NCBI RefSeq assembly: GCF_029961155.1
Contig: NZ_JASBRH010000020.1
Coordinates: 1 to 64,000, forward strand
Direction of reading: 5' to 3'
DNA length: 64,000 nucleotides
Source: Pontibacterium granulatum
Lineage (GTDB): Bacteria; Pseudomonadota; Gammaproteobacteria; Pseudomonadales; Balneatricaceae
Part shown: in pieces, positions 1-10,331 of the stretch
Layout: each line of letters opens with the position of its first letter
How positions within the stretch are numbered: position 1 is the first letter of the stretch
Notes under the pieces: generated by a model
Seen by the model: the letters and a program-made list of their open reading frames with translations, nothing else
What the model was told of the DNA's origin: nothing
The model's database searches: none
Translations under genes and position numbers: made by a program

Positions 1-21
1 GCTGTCTCAAGCGAGGCGCAT

Positions 22-49
22 ATTTTACTTCGCACCGTGTCGTTGTCAA
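22..49 (-). promoter_or_regulatory. Strong leftward promoter, probably rRNA operon P1
   Basis: Read on the minus strand there is a perfect -35 (TTGACA, 44-49), a 16-bp spacer and a -10 of TAAAAT (22-27). A GC-rich discriminator (GCGCCTC) follows, and an A/T-rich UP-like tract lies just upstream (about 50-85). This combination is typical of stringently controlled rRNA promoters. The position next to tyrS also fits Pseudomonas-type genomes, where an rrn operon lies beside tyrS. No rRNA sequence is inside the window, so the target is inferred. Confidence 0.65.
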
Positions 50-345
50 CCGTTTATTTGCAAGTTTTTCAAAAGTTTTTGAAGCTTGCCGGTGAAAACG
101 ACGGTTTAAATAGCCCGCTAATTCATCAAGTAAATCAACTACTTATTTAAACCCATCTCAGCGCTCATGGAGTGCTGCAGTGCAGCGTCGCTGTGATGTG
201 GAGGCGCATTCTACAGACTTCAGAAATGCCGTCAACACCCTTTTTAAAAAAAACGTCAAAAAAGGTAAATAAATGACAAAACGGCTAAAAAACCACCAAC
301 TCCGACCCACTACCGGCCATAAAACAACCAACCCTGAACAACAGG

Positions 346-375
346 CACAAAAAAGGCGCCTGTCGGCGCCTTTTT
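346..375 (-). terminator. Intrinsic terminator of tyrS
   Basis: A perfect hairpin (GGCGCC, 4-base loop, GGCGCC) is flanked by A and T runs on both sides. It lies 17 bases beyond the tyrS stop codon and separates tyrS from the strong promoter further left. Because of the symmetric A/T flanks it could work in both directions. Confidence 0.85.
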
Positions 376-391
376 CAATAAAACTCAAAGA

Positions 392-1699
392 TCAGATTGT
401 CAGCAGACAATGCTTCTTCTTACCTACTTTAACCAGGAAGTAGCTGCCGAAACGTGCATTGGCTTCCGCGAAGATCTCTGCCGCCTTCATGTTGTCTTCC
501 GCACCGTATGCCTGACCGTTAATAACCACGGCGTTACGCTGCAACGCATCCTTGATCTGCTTACCGGAGTTCGCCATACCCGCGTCCACCAGCAAAGTAG
601 TCAGTGGTGTCTCAGCCAACGTATCACCATAAGCAGCCTTCACATCAGTAGAAGGCAGACCGTCCTGTGCCAACTGACGGTAGTCATCTTCACTCAGTGC
701 TGCAGTATCACCGGAGAACAGCGCCTGGGTAATACGCTCGGCCGCTGCCAGACCTTCTTCACCGTGAACCAAACGGGTTACTTCACGCGCCAGTACACCC
801 TGTGCTTCCGGACGCCCCTGACGCTGCGCGTCTTCTTCGTCAATACGGTCGATTTCAGCAACCGGCAGGAAGGTGAAGTAACGCAGGAAGCGGTATACGT
901 CCGCATCCGCGGTACTCAGCCAGAATTGGTAGAACGCGTATGGTGAGGTCTTGCTGGAATCCAGCCAGATGGTACCGGACTCAGTTTTACCGAATTTGGT
1001 GCCGTCAGACTTGGTGATCAGCGGCAACGTCAAACCAAATACCTGATTACCGTTTTTACGACGGCTCAGTTCGATACCACCCGTGATGTTACCCCACTGG
1101 TCGGAACCACCGATCTGTAGGGTTACGCCGTGCTCAGCATTTAACTGCTGGAAATCGTAAGACTGCAGGATCATGTACGTGAACTCGGTAAAGGAGATAC
1201 CTTCGCCTTCACGGTCGATACGCTGTTTAACGGACTCTTTAGCAATCATCTGGTTAACAGAGAAGTGCTTACCCACATCACGCAGGAATGCCAGGACATC
1301 AACGTTCTGGGTCCAGTCCAGGTTATTTACAACTTCAGCACTGTTTTCACCGCTGTCAAAGTTGACGAACTGGCTCACCTGCTTCTTCAGCTTTTCAACC
1401 CAACCAGCAACGGTCGCGTCATCGTTCAGCTTACGTTCCTGTGCTTTAAAGCTCGGGTCACCGATCAGACCGGTCGCACCACCTACCAGCGCAAACGGCT
1501 TGTGGCCGTATTCCTGGAAGCGCTTCAGGGTCAACAGAGGAACCAGGCTTCCGATGTGCAGGCTGTCAGCAGTAGGGTCGAAGCCACAATAGAGTGACAC
1601 ACTGCCTTCTGCCAGATGTTTTTCCAGTTCCTCTTCGCTGGTCATCTGCGCGACCAGGCCGCGTGCTTGAAGATCTTGTAGCAGAGTCATTTCACTCAT
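392..1699 (-). CDS. tyrS: Tyrosyl-tRNA synthetase
   Basis: Cytoplasmic class I aminoacyl-tRNA synthetase that charges tRNA-Tyr. The 435-residue length is close to the family norm. The HIGH-type motif appears as HIGS at residues 48-51, and the KMSKS-equivalent is KFGKT starting at Lys235. The C-terminal part carries an S4-like RNA-binding domain ([12 protein letters not shown]). The start at 1699 has a distant AAGG; an in-frame ATG three codons later is also possible. It is divergent from the M23 peptidase gene, as in Pseudomonas, and ends in its own terminator. Confidence 0.97.
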   Translation of the reverse strand: MSEMTLLQDLQARGLVAQMTSEEELEKHLAEGSVSLYCGFDPTADSLHIGSLVPLLTLKRFQEYGHKPFALVGGATGLIGDPSFKAQERKLNDDATVAGWVEKLKKQVSQFVNFDSGENSAEVVNNLDWTQNVDVLAFLRDVGKHFSVNQMIAKESVKQRIDREGEGISFTEFTYMILQSYDFQQLNAEHGVTLQIGGSDQWGNITGGIELSRRKNGNQVFGLTLPLITKSDGTKFGKTESGTIWLDSSKTSPYAFYQFWLSTADADVYRFLRYFTFLPVAEIDRIDEEDAQRQGRPEAQGVLAREVTRLVHGEEGLAAAERITQALFSGDTAALSEDDYRQLAQDGLPSTDVKAAYGDTLAETPLTTLLVDAGMANSGKQIKDALQRNAVVINGQAYGAEDNMKAAEIFAEANARFGSYFLVKVGKKKHCLLTI

Positions 1700-1819
1700 G
1701 GGGCTTAATTACCTTACTTAACTGTTGTCTATGCCGATTTAGAAAGGCGCTTATTCTACGACAGCCTCGCGCACAAACAAACATTCAGCTGGATTTTGCT
1801 CAAGTTTTAAGCAACCGGA

Positions 1820-1848
1820 CCGACATTTTGTAAAGAAACTGGCATAAT
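1820..1848 (+). promoter_or_regulatory. Candidate sigma-70 promoter for the M23 peptidase/anmK pair
   Basis: CCGACA (1820-1825) and CATAAT (1843-1848) are separated by 17 bases and lie 44 bp upstream of the GTG start at 1892. The hexamers match the consensus at 4/6 and 5/6 positions. No experimental support is visible. Confidence 0.4.
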
Positions 1849-1891
1849 TGCGCCAATTTGCTTTCTGAATTAGTTAATACTGGAGCCATGC

Positions 1892-3310
1892 GTGGTTAAA
1901 GAACAGCTCAAACGCTTCAAGGGGAAGTTTCCCACGATCCATTTGATAGCTGCCTGTTTGTGCGCTTCGATACTTGGTCTGACCCTGACGCTGCTGCCAT
2001 CGGAAGAAGTTTCCGCAACGCGCTCCGAGGTGCCGCTTGCTCTTTCGAAGCAACAACGCTTACCCCAACCGCAGCCAGCGACACCTTCTGTCCACATCGC
2101 TAAAGCAATCACCAGCGCGCCGGTTGTCACTCAATCCGTACCTGTTAATAAGCAACCCGACACCGTACCGGCCCAGGAACCGGTCCAGCCTTCAATGCCT
2201 GAGATAGCGGAAAACTGGGTTGAATATAAGATTGGTTCCGGCGATACCCTCTCTGCCCTGTTTAAGAAAGCAGGCCTGACATCCCGCGACGTGTACCACG
2301 TGACCAACGCAGCACGTCACAACAAAGGGCTGTCCCGTATTTATCCAGGTCAGACCATCGCCTTTGTGATTGAAAACAGCGAGCTGAAAAAACTTCGTCT
2401 GACCCGATCCAAGCTGGTGAGCACTCTGGTTGAGAAAACCGATAACGGTTATGTTTCCCAGATCATCGAGCGCAAACCGGAGATACAGCACCGCTATGCC
2501 AGCGGCGTTATCAATAGCTCATTATTTCTGGATGGCGCTAAAGCGGGCCTCTCCAACCGCATGATCATGGAGCTGGCGGGTATCTTCGGCTGGGATGTGG
2601 ACTTTGTTCTCGATATCCGCAAGGGCGACAGCTTCAGCCTGATCTACGAAGAGCGCTACCTCGACGGAAAGATGATCGGCGAAGGCGATATTGTTGCCGC
2701 GCAGTTTACCAACCAGGGACGCTTGGTAACTGCTCTGCGCTTTACCGACAACAAGGGCAACAGCAGCTACTACACACCAGAAGGCCAAAGTATGCGCAAG
2801 GCTTTCCTGCGCACACCGGTGGATTTCGCACGCATCAGCTCACGCTTTAGCCTGTCACGTAAACACCCGGTACTTAACCGTATCCGCGCCCACAAAGGTG
2901 TGGACTACGCCGCCCGCACCGGTACACCGATTAAGGCCTCGGGTGACGGCAAGATAATCTGGCGCGGCACCAAGGGAGGCTTCGGTCGAGCGGTTATCAT
3001 CCAGCATGGCAGCGGTATCACTACACTCTACGCACACATGTCCAAGTACCGCAAAGGCCAGCGCCGTGGTAGTCGTGTAAAACAGGGTGACGTAATCGGT
3101 TACGTGGGACAGTCAGGCCTGGCCAGCGGCCCCCACCTTCATTACGAATTCCGCGTCAACGGGGTGCACAAGAATCCGATGAAAGTGAAATTCCCGAACG
3201 CTGCGCCAGTACCTAAAGGTGAACGCCAGGCATTCGATACAGTGGCAACCACGCTATTGACTCAGTTGGACAGCTATCGCTCCACCCAACTGGCGGCCCT
3301 GCAACAATGA
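1892..3310 (+). CDS. M23 family murein endopeptidase with OapA/LysM-like domain
   Basis: Likely periplasmic, membrane-anchored peptidoglycan DD-endopeptidase of the MepM type, cleaving crosslinks during wall growth. A single N-terminal membrane segment spans about residues 17-37. A linker is followed by an OapA/LysM-like domain (about 110-165) and a C-terminal M23 lysostaphin-type domain. The zinc and catalytic residues are present: H334-x3-D338, H382 (YAHM) and H415-L-H417. Translation starts at GTG 1892, preceded by TGGAG; the nearby ATG at 1888 hits a stop after three codons. It overlaps anmK by 4 bases, which suggests coupled wall remodelling and recycling. Confidence 0.9.
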   Translation: MVKEQLKRFKGKFPTIHLIAACLCASILGLTLTLLPSEEVSATRSEVPLALSKQQRLPQPQPATPSVHIAKAITSAPVVTQSVPVNKQPDTVPAQEPVQPSMPEIAENWVEYKIGSGDTLSALFKKAGLTSRDVYHVTNAARHNKGLSRIYPGQTIAFVIENSELKKLRLTRSKLVSTLVEKTDNGYVSQIIERKPEIQHRYASGVINSSLFLDGAKAGLSNRMIMELAGIFGWDVDFVLDIRKGDSFSLIYEERYLDGKMIGEGDIVAAQFTNQGRLVTALRFTDNKGNSSYYTPEGQSMRKAFLRTPVDFARISSRFSLSRKHPVLNRIRAHKGVDYAARTGTPIKASGDGKIIWRGTKGGFGRAVIIQHGSGITTLYAHMSKYRKGQRRGSRVKQGDVIGYVGQSGLASGPHLHYEFRVNGVHKNPMKVKFPNAAPVPKGERQAFDTVATTLLTQLDSYRSTQLAALQQ

Positions 3311-4419
3311 GTGCCGAGGGTATCTATATCGGACTGATGTCCGGCACCAGCCTGGACGGCATCGATGCGGTTGCCGTCCGCTTCTTTCCTGAATTTGAAT
3401 TGATCTGCAGCCATAGCCGCGAGCTGCCCGAAGAGGTGCGCAGCCAGATCCTTGCGATTTGCACACCGGGCGATAACGAAATCGACCGCATGGGGCTGCT
3501 CGACCAGACCCTGGCAATGCTGTTTGCCGATGCGGCCATCGAGCTGATCGAAAGATACAATCTGAATAAACAGCAGATCGTAGCGATCGGCAGCCACGGG
3601 CAAACCATACGCCACCGTCCGGAGTCGGCTTTCACGCTGCAGGTCGGCAATCCAAGCCTGATCGCAGAGCACACCGGCATCACCACCATCGCTGATTTCC
3701 GACCGCGTGATATGGCCGCAGGCGGTGAAGGCGCGCCGCTGGTGCCCGCATTTCACAAGGCACTTTTTAGCAGTACTGAGAAGCCTCGCATCATTCTGAA
3801 TATCGGTGGCATGTCCAATATCACCTGGCTGCCCGCAGATCCAAACGAAAAGGTGCTGGGTTACGACACCGGCCCTGGTAATGTGTTGATGGACAGCTGG
3901 ATTTCACGCCACCTGAACAGAAACTACGATGCCTGCGGCAACTGGGCAGCAACAGGTACGGCAGACGAGCTAATGGTGAGACAGTTGCTTTCCCTGCCCT
4001 ATTTCGACCAGCCTGCACCCAAAAGCACCGGCCGCGAGCAGTTTAACATGCAGTGGCTGGACGCTGAGATCGCCCGCTGCAACAGCCCCATGTCCCACCA
4101 GGATATCCAGGCCACACTGCTTGAGCTGACCGCCCGGTCCATCGCAGATCAGATCCAGCAGTTCAATCGGGATCCATACCCTGAGGTGTATGTGTGCGGC
4201 GGCGGCAGCCACAACGACACATTGCTCAGCCGTCTTTGCGCACTGCTGCCAGACAACAGCGTCACCACAACCCAGGCACTGAACCTGCACCCGGATTGGG
4301 TTGAAGCCGCGGCATTCGGCTGGCTGGCAAAGCAAACCCTGAATAACCTACCTGGCAATCTGCCCGATGTAACCGGCGCCAAAGGCGAGCGCATCCTGGG
4401 CGCAATCTACCCGGCCTAA
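3307..4419 (+). CDS. anmK: Anhydro-N-acetylmuramic acid kinase
   Basis: Converts 1,6-anhydroMurNAc to MurNAc-6-phosphate with ATP in peptidoglycan recycling. The 370-residue protein has the family signatures GLMSGTSLDGID near the N-terminus, GSHGQT, the phosphate loop NIGGMSN, the DTGPGN motif and the C-terminal VCGGGSHN. The start codon overlaps the M23 peptidase stop (ATGA), so the two genes are translationally coupled. The same pair lies beside tyrS in Pseudomonas. Confidence 0.96.
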   Translation: MSAEGIYIGLMSGTSLDGIDAVAVRFFPEFELICSHSRELPEEVRSQILAICTPGDNEIDRMGLLDQTLAMLFADAAIELIERYNLNKQQIVAIGSHGQTIRHRPESAFTLQVGNPSLIAEHTGITTIADFRPRDMAAGGEGAPLVPAFHKALFSSTEKPRIILNIGGMSNITWLPADPNEKVLGYDTGPGNVLMDSWISRHLNRNYDACGNWAATGTADELMVRQLLSLPYFDQPAPKSTGREQFNMQWLDAEIARCNSPMSHQDIQATLLELTARSIADQIQQFNRDPYPEVYVCGGGSHNDTLLSRLCALLPDNSVTTTQALNLHPDWVEAAAFGWLAKQTLNNLPGNLPDVTGAKGERILGAIYPA

Positions 4420-4460
4420 TTCACGCACGACCGTATCGAAAAGAGATATGAGCTTTGGAA

Positions 4461-4509
4461 TTTCACCCGAGGGGTGAAAGAGGAGCGGGACGGTCGACCG
4501 ACCATCCCG
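4461..4509. terminator. Convergent hairpins between anmK and erpA
   Basis: Two inverted repeats (TTCACCC/GGGTGAA at 4461-4478 and a GGGA...TCCC stem at about 4487-4508) fill the gap between the convergent anmK and erpA genes. There is no clear U-run on either side, so factor-independent termination is only a possibility. Confidence 0.35.
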
Positions 4510-4520
4510 TTATCTGGATA

Positions 4521-4877
4521 TCAGATGGAGAAAGAGGAACCGCAACCACAGGTTGTAGTCGCGTTCGGATTGTTGATCACAAACTGCGATCCCGCCAGAC
4601 CCTCTTTGTAGTCAACCTCAGCGCCGGCCAGGTACTGGAAGCTCATCGCATCCACGACCATCTCAATACCATCACGCTCAATGGTGGTGTCATCTTCAGC
4701 AACAGCTTCGTCAAACGTAAAGCCGTAAGAGAAGCCTGCACAACCACCGCCGGTGATGTACACCCGCAGCTTCAGGTTATTGTTCTCTTCCTCCTCAATC
4801 AGTGTACGCACCTTGTTGGCCGCAGCCTGGGTGAACACCATTGGAGCTTCTGCATTTGGATCTACTGTTTCAATCAT
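4521..4877 (-). CDS. erpA: Iron-sulfur cluster insertion protein ErpA
   Basis: A-type Fe-S carrier that delivers clusters to apo-enzymes, including those of isoprenoid synthesis. The length of 118 residues is typical. The three cluster-binding cysteines are present: C46 in GGGCAGF, and C110 and C112 in the C-terminal CGCGSSFSI. It lies 78 bp downstream of argC on the same strand and may be partly read through from it. Confidence 0.95.
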   Translation of the reverse strand: MIETVDPNAEAPMVFTQAAANKVRTLIEEEENNNLKLRVYITGGGCAGFSYGFTFDEAVAEDDTTIERDGIEMVVDAMSFQYLAGAEVDYKEGLAGSQFVINNPNATTTCGCGSSFSI

Positions 4878-4955
4878 CTTGCAATAACACCTGCTTAGTC
4901 AGGCCGACATTATCCGCTTAACCCAGCATTTCAGTCAAGTATTAAAGATGCCTAA

Positions 4956-5990
4956 TTACGGCATCATACCAACCTGCTCCAGGCCCGCAGTCTCCGGCAG
5001 ACCGAACATGATATTCATGTTCTGTACTGCCTGACCCGCCGCACCTTTAACCAGGTTGTCGATTACGGACAGCACCACCACCGTATCTTCATTACCCGGA
5101 CGGTGGATGCTGATACGGCACTGGTTAGCGCCTTTCACGCTGCGTGTTTCCGGATGGCTGCCAGCAGGCATCACATCCACAAACGGCTCATTGGCGTAGC
5201 GCTCTTCGAACAGCTTCTGCAGATCGTGATCCACCGGATCCCGCAGGATGCCGTACAGTGTTGCGTGAATACCCCGGATCATCGGCGTCAGGTGCGGCAC
5301 AAATGTCAGGCCCACCGGACGCTCGGCAGCAGCACTCAGACCCTGTTTGATCTCTGGCAGGTGGCGGTGACCCGGTACGGCGTACGCTTTCATGCTCTCA
5401 CTGCTCTCACACAGCAGGGACCCCACGTTGGCACCACGGCCTGCACCGCTCACGCCGGACTTACAGTCGGCGATCAAGCGACGGTGGTCGATGAGCTTGT
5501 TTTCGATCAGCGGCAGGTAACCCAGCTGCGTTGCGGTTGGGTAACAGCCCGGACATGCGATCAGCTGCGCTTCGCGGATCTGCTCACGGTTTAGTTCCGG
5601 CAGACCGTATACTGCCGCAGCTGCAGCTTCCGGTGCGGTGTGCTCCATGCCGTACCACTGGGACCATACGTCCAGATCTTTGATGCGGAAGTCCGCGCCC
5701 AGGTCGATTACCTTCACTCCCTTGTCCACCAGCTCCGGCGCCATCTTCATCGCTACGCCGTGCGGGGTTGCAAAGAACACCACGTCACACTTCGCCAGGG
5801 TATCCACATCCGGTACGGTGAACTGCAGATCGTAGCGGCCACGCAGGTTCGGATACATGTCAGCGATGCGTACACCCTCTTCAGATCGGGATGTAATCAC
5901 TTCCACCTTAGCTTCAGGGTGGCTCGCCAAAAGGCGCAACAATTCGACACCGGTATATCCGGTACCGCCTACGATACCTACTTTAACCAC
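4956..5990 (-). CDS. argC: N-acetyl-gamma-glutamyl-phosphate reductase
   Basis: NADPH-dependent reduction of N-acetyl-glutamyl-phosphate, the third step of arginine synthesis. The nucleotide-binding [10 protein letters not shown] lies at residues 5-14 and the catalytic cysteine is C149 in CPGCYPT. At 344 residues it is the normal length. The start is GTG at 5990, with AGAGGT four bases upstream. I saw no convincing ArgR box upstream. It is divergent from the chloride channel gene. Confidence 0.96.
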   Translation of the reverse strand: MVKVGIVGGTGYTGVELLRLLASHPEAKVEVITSRSEEGVRIADMYPNLRGRYDLQFTVPDVDTLAKCDVVFFATPHGVAMKMAPELVDKGVKVIDLGADFRIKDLDVWSQWYGMEHTAPEAAAAAVYGLPELNREQIREAQLIACPGCYPTATQLGYLPLIENKLIDHRRLIADCKSGVSGAGRGANVGSLLCESSESMKAYAVPGHRHLPEIKQGLSAAAERPVGLTFVPHLTPMIRGIHATLYGILRDPVDHDLQKLFEERYANEPFVDVMPAGSHPETRSVKGANQCRISIHRPGNEDTVVVLSVIDNLVKGAAGQAVQNMNIMFGLPETAGLEQVGMMP

Positions 5991-6084
5991 AACGACCTCT
6001 CATCCATCAGTACCTAAATTTGGGCGTTTATGATACAAAGCGTCAGTCATAATAGCTATAAAACTACGACCATAAGCCCACTCG

Positions 6085-7803
6085 ATGATCAAAGATTTCT
6101 TCTCTCTGGAGCATTTTCGCCACCGGTTGGCGCACGTTGACGCCTTGCCACAGCTTGTCATTATCGGCCTGCTATCGGGTATCGCCACCGGATTAATGAT
6201 CATCCTGTTTCGTTTGACCGTCGATCTGTCGCAGCAGTTTCTGCTGCCTAGCGGATTGCCCGAGGATTTTGAATCCCTGGCACTGAGTGACCGTTTTCTG
6301 CTGCCGGCCGCCGGCAGTCTGATTCTGTTTTTTATCCTCTTTGGCCTGAAGCCGGAGCAACGCCGTGTTGGCCCGGTACACGTCCTGGAGCGCATGGGTT
6401 ACCACCAGGCACACCTGCCACTTTCCAACCTGCTGGTGCAGTTCTTTGCCGGCGCCACCTCGCTGATCAGCGGCCACTCGGTTGGTCGTGAAGGCCCTTC
6501 GATTCATCTGGGCGCGGGCTGCAGCAGCCTGCTGGGGCAGTGGCTGAAACTGCCCAACAACTCCCTGCGCATCCTGGTCGGCTGTGGAACCGCCGCCGCG
6601 ATCGCCGCAGCCTTCAACACACCTCTGGCCGGAGTGGTCTTCGCCATGGAGGTGGTGATGCTCGAGTACACCGTGATCGGCTTTACTCCGGTGGTTGTGG
6701 CCGCTGTGGCTGCCGATATCATGGTGCGCTTCACCCTGGGCAGCGAGATCGATCTGTCAGTACCGAGCTTTCAGGTGGAAACCCTGAGCGAACTGCCGTA
6801 CATCATGTTTGTCGGCTTTTGCATCGGCTGCCTCGCCGCGGTGTTCAACCGCATCATGGTCAAAACCCAGAGCTACGGCAAAAAGCCGCTGGCGTTGCGT
6901 CTGATGATCGCCACCCTGCTGATCGGGTGCGTGGCGCAGGTTTTCCCACAGCTGATGGGTGTGGGTTACGACACCCTGACCGCCGCCCTCAATGGTGAAC
7001 TGGCCCTAGGCCTGCTGATCGGTTTGGCTGTAACCAAACTGGTAGTCACCCCGGTAACATTGGGACTAGGTATCCCTGGTGGCCTGATCGGCCCGAGCTT
7101 TATGGTCGGCGCACTGGCGGGAGGTGCCTTGGGCCTTATCGGCGCTCACATCGCCAACGAACCGGTGGCTCATGTGGGTTTCTACGCCATGCTGGGCATG
7201 GGCGCGATGATGGGCGCCCTGCTGAATGCTCCACTGGCGGCTTTGATCGCCCTGCTTGAACTGACCGGTAACCCGAACATTATCCTGCCGGGCATGATTG
7301 CCATCGTCGTCAGCAACCTGAGCGTGCGTTACCTGTTTGGCTTGCCATCGGTATTTGTCTCTTCGCTGCAAGCGCTGGGACTGGACTACCACTACCAGCC
7401 GATTACCCAGGCGATGTCGGGTATCGCGGTCAGTAGCCTGATCACCCGGGACTTCCTGTCGGTACCACAGGTGCTTGACCGGAATACCGCCAAAACCCTG
7501 CACCTTGAGGGTAAAAGCTGGCTATTGATTGATGGAGACAAGCGCTTCCTGCTTGATCCATCCGATCTACTGACCTATCTGACGCGTACGCCGAATCAGA
7601 CCACCATCGACCTCGCCACCATACCGGCACAACACAGGGACCTACTGGAAATCAGCTACCGCTCGACGCTGAACGAAGCGTTGGACCTGATGAATGAAAC
7701 CGAGCTTGATGCGGTGATTGTCACCGACCTGAATCAACGCGTGTTGGGCATCCTCACCCGCGATCAGATCGAGCAGTCCTACAGGAACAATCTGCGCCCA
7801 TGA
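6085..7803 (+). CDS. CLC-type chloride channel/transporter with C-terminal CBS region
   Basis: Inner-membrane CLC protein of 572 residues: a transmembrane CLC core to about residue 440, then a cytoplasmic tail whose last part looks like CBS sequence. The external gate motif GREGP is intact at 134-138 (gate Glu136). The Ser-containing GSGIP selectivity motif is replaced by a segment around VGPVH. The position aligned by eye with the E. coli ClcA proton glutamate (E203) is Val190, as in several true channels. It is therefore unclear whether this is an antiporter or a channel. It overlaps thiE by 4 bases. Confidence 0.88.
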   Translation: MIKDFFSLEHFRHRLAHVDALPQLVIIGLLSGIATGLMIILFRLTVDLSQQFLLPSGLPEDFESLALSDRFLLPAAGSLILFFILFGLKPEQRRVGPVHVLERMGYHQAHLPLSNLLVQFFAGATSLISGHSVGREGPSIHLGAGCSSLLGQWLKLPNNSLRILVGCGTAAAIAAAFNTPLAGVVFAMEVVMLEYTVIGFTPVVVAAVAADIMVRFTLGSEIDLSVPSFQVETLSELPYIMFVGFCIGCLAAVFNRIMVKTQSYGKKPLALRLMIATLLIGCVAQVFPQLMGVGYDTLTAALNGELALGLLIGLAVTKLVVTPVTLGLGIPGGLIGPSFMVGALAGGALGLIGAHIANEPVAHVGFYAMLGMGAMMGALLNAPLAALIALLELTGNPNIILPGMIAIVVSNLSVRYLFGLPSVFVSSLQALGLDYHYQPITQAMSGIAVSSLITRDFLSVPQVLDRNTAKTLHLEGKSWLLIDGDKRFLLDPSDLLTYLTRTPNQTTIDLATIPAQHRDLLEISYRSTLNEALDLMNETELDAVIVTDLNQRVLGILTRDQIEQSYRNNLRP

Positions 7804-8438
7804 GTAACTTTACCCTTGAGGGCTTGTACGCTATCACCGACAGCGTACTGATGCCCAACGACAATGAACTGCTGGGTCGTATTGAAGCGGCCCTGCGGGG
7901 TGGAACCCGCATTGTGCAATACCGCGACAAGTCCGATGATGCGGAGAAACGCCTGCGCCAAGCCAAAGCCCTGATCGACCTGTGCAACCAGTTCGACGTG
8001 CCGCTGCTGATTAACGACGATGCGCAACTGGCGAAGATGTCCGACGCCGCCGGTGTCCACCTGGGCCAGAGCGACGGCTTGCTCACGGCAGCCCGCGACC
8101 TGCTGGGTCGGGACGCCATTATCGGCATCACCTGCCACGACAGCCTCGCCTTTGCGCTGGCGGGTCAGCACGCCGGTGCGGACTATGTCGCCTACGGCGC
8201 CTTCTACGCCTCCAAGACCAAACCCAATGCCAGCCCGGCGCCCCTGAGCCTTTTGGCGGAAAGCAAGGCACAGATCAAGCTGCCAACAGTGGCGATTGGC
8301 GGCATTACCGTGGATAATGCAGCCCAAACACTCGCTGCCGGTGCCGATATGCTGGCCGTTGTTCATTCCCTGCTGGCGGCAGAGGATGTTGAACAGCAGG
8401 CACGCCGGTTCAGCCAACTATTTTCATCTGATTCATAG
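7800..8438 (+). CDS. thiE: Thiamine-phosphate synthase
   Basis: Joins hydroxymethylpyrimidine pyrophosphate and thiazole phosphate to make thiamin phosphate. This is a 212-residue TIM-barrel protein with the family signatures QYRDK, the HLGQSD segment and [10 protein letters not shown]. The start overlaps the end of the CLC gene (ATGA), and hemL follows 14 bp later. The thiE-hemL pairing is known in Pseudomonas, where thiD precedes it; here the CLC gene sits in that place. Confidence 0.93.
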   Translation: MSNFTLEGLYAITDSVLMPNDNELLGRIEAALRGGTRIVQYRDKSDDAEKRLRQAKALIDLCNQFDVPLLINDDAQLAKMSDAAGVHLGQSDGLLTAARDLLGRDAIIGITCHDSLAFALAGQHAGADYVAYGAFYASKTKPNASPAPLSLLAESKAQIKLPTVAIGGITVDNAAQTLAAGADMLAVVHSLLAAEDVEQQARRFSQLFSSDS

Positions 8439-8452
8439 AGAGAATTCCCACC

Positions 8453-9736
8453 ATGTCTCGATCTGAACAACTCTTTCAGGACGCTCAGAAACACATCCCG
8501 GGCGGTGTAAACTCCCCGGTCCGCGCATTTAAAGGCGTGGGCGGTACGCCGATCTTCTTCAAAAGCGGTAAAGGCGCTTACCTGATCGACGAGGACGGCA
8601 AAGAGTACATCGACTACGTGGGTTCCTGGGGGCCGATGATTCTAGGTCACGCGCACGAAGGTGTCCTGAATGCAGTACGCGACTCCCTGGACAACGGCCT
8701 GGGCTTCGGCGCACCAACCTCCATCGAGATCGAGATGGCAGACAAAGTCTGCGACATCATGCCATCCATGGAACTGGTACGTATGGTGAGCTCCGGTACC
8801 GAGGCGACCATGAGCGCGATCCGTCTGGCACGTGGCTACACCGGTCGTGACAAGATCGTTAAGTTCGAAGGTTGCTACCACGGTCACTCCGACTCCCTGC
8901 TGGTAAAAGCGGGTTCCGGTATGCTGACCCTGGGTGAACCAAGCTCTCCGGGTGTACCCGCATCCCTGGCGGAACACACCATCACCCTGAACTACAACGA
9001 CATCGACAGCGTACGCACCGCATTCGAAGAGGTGGGTGACCAGGTCGCCTGTATCATCGTTGAGCCGGTAGCGGGCAACATGAACTGCATCCCACCGGTA
9101 CCGGGCTTCCTGGAAGGTTTGCGTGAAGTCTGCGACCAGTACGGTTCGGTGCTGATCCTGGACGAGGTGATGACCGGCTTCCGTGTTGCCCTGGGCGGCG
9201 CGCAGTCCGTGTACAACGTAAAACCTGACCTGACCACCCTGGGTAAAGTAATCGGCGGTGGTCTGCCGGTTGGTGCCTTCGGTGGCAAACGCGAGATCAT
9301 GGAATGCATCGCGCCGCTGGGTGCGGTTTACCAGGCAGGCACCTTGTCCGGCAACCCACTGGCGATGGCAGCAGGTCTGACCATGCTGAACGAAATCTCC
9401 AAGCCGGGCTTCTACGAGCAACTGTCAGCCAAAGTCGAATTCCTGACCGAAGGCCTGCAGGCCGCGGCAATGGCCAACGGCGTTCCGTTCACCACCAGCC
9501 GTGTGGGCGGTATGTTCGGTCTGTTCTTCACCGAGCAGGAGAAGGTCACCAGCTTTGCGGAGTCCATGAAGTGTGACGCAGAGCGCTTCTCCAAGTTCTT
9601 CCACGGCATGCTGGAACAGGGTATCTACTTGGCACCGTCTGCATTCGAGGCGGGCTTCGTTTCTGCTGCACACAGCCAGGCGGACATCGAAGCCACTATC
9701 GCTGCCGCTGACCAGGTCTTCGCGTCTCTGAAATGA
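8453..9736 (+). CDS. hemL: Glutamate-1-semialdehyde 2,1-aminomutase
   Basis: PLP enzyme that makes 5-aminolevulinate for heme by the C5 pathway. At 427 residues it has the usual length. The PLP lysine is K265 in [12 protein letters not shown], and the N-terminal [11 protein letters not shown] is diagnostic. An AGAGAG ribosome site lies upstream. The codon use looks strongly optimised, consistent with high expression. It overlaps the following membrane protein gene by 4 bases. Confidence 0.97.
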   Translation: MSRSEQLFQDAQKHIPGGVNSPVRAFKGVGGTPIFFKSGKGAYLIDEDGKEYIDYVGSWGPMILGHAHEGVLNAVRDSLDNGLGFGAPTSIEIEMADKVCDIMPSMELVRMVSSGTEATMSAIRLARGYTGRDKIVKFEGCYHGHSDSLLVKAGSGMLTLGEPSSPGVPASLAEHTITLNYNDIDSVRTAFEEVGDQVACIIVEPVAGNMNCIPPVPGFLEGLREVCDQYGSVLILDEVMTGFRVALGGAQSVYNVKPDLTTLGKVIGGGLPVGAFGGKREIMECIAPLGAVYQAGTLSGNPLAMAAGLTMLNEISKPGFYEQLSAKVEFLTEGLQAAAMANGVPFTTSRVGGMFGLFFTEQEKVTSFAESMKCDAERFSKFFHGMLEQGIYLAPSAFEAGFVSAAHSQADIEATIAAADQVFASLK

Positions 9737-10326
9737 GCCCGTTGATCATCGGCAATATCGCTCTGCTGATCTGCGCCCTGTACCTTGCCGGGCGCAGCTA
9801 CCGCTTGGGCAGCGAGCAGTACACGTCAGGCTTCACCATCAGCCTGTCAGCGGCTTTCCTGGCGGCCTCTGCCGTTGCCAGCATCCTGCTGACCGGAAAT
9901 AACGATCAGGATCAGCAAACCCTGCTTCGCATACTCAATAACCTGGGTTACTACGCTGCGGTGCCGCTGATCGCCAGTGCTATGGTGGCCGATGCAATAG
10001 GCCAGAACTGGTCAAAGCCCGCCTGGGGACGTTGGTTGCTGGTGTTGCTGGCCCTGTTTGAGCTAGCCCGCCGCGCCCAGTACGGGCTGGAATACAGCCA
10101 GATGGTCGCGGTACTGGTAGCAGCCGCCATGTTGTTTGCGGCAGTCCGTTTCAGCAATGCCCTGGCACGGCTGGCTAGCCTTGTTGCGGCAGCCTCGATT
10201 GCTGCCGCTGCGCTGCTGTTCAGCCCGGTAACCCTGGTGCCGGAATACCAGAGCCCCCTGCTCTATCCCCTGGCCCTGGGCTTGATGCTGCTTGCCAGCA
10301 GCCAGGTACTGCCCAAGCAGGCGTGA
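9733..10326 (+). CDS. Uncharacterised multi-pass membrane protein
   Basis: A 197-residue hydrophobic protein that I do not recognise. It has about six predicted membrane segments (roughly residues 3-19, 35-53, 70-88, 102-119, 126-143 and 150-192, the last probably two helices). There are no obvious catalytic motifs. The start ATG overlaps the hemL stop (ATGA), so it should be made together with HemL. A hairpin follows the stop. Any role in heme synthesis would be guesswork. Confidence 0.8.
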   Translation: MSPLIIGNIALLICALYLAGRSYRLGSEQYTSGFTISLSAAFLAASAVASILLTGNNDQDQQTLLRILNNLGYYAAVPLIASAMVADAIGQNWSKPAWGRWLLVLLALFELARRAQYGLEYSQMVAVLVAAAMLFAAVRFSNALARLASLVAAASIAAAALLFSPVTLVPEYQSPLLYPLALGLMLLASSQVLPKQA

Positions 10327-10331
10327 CACCA

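Noticed and set aside
158-388. 76-residue minus-strand ORF between tyrS and the left promoter
   Set aside because: It begins within the tyrS terminator hairpin and shows no coding character.
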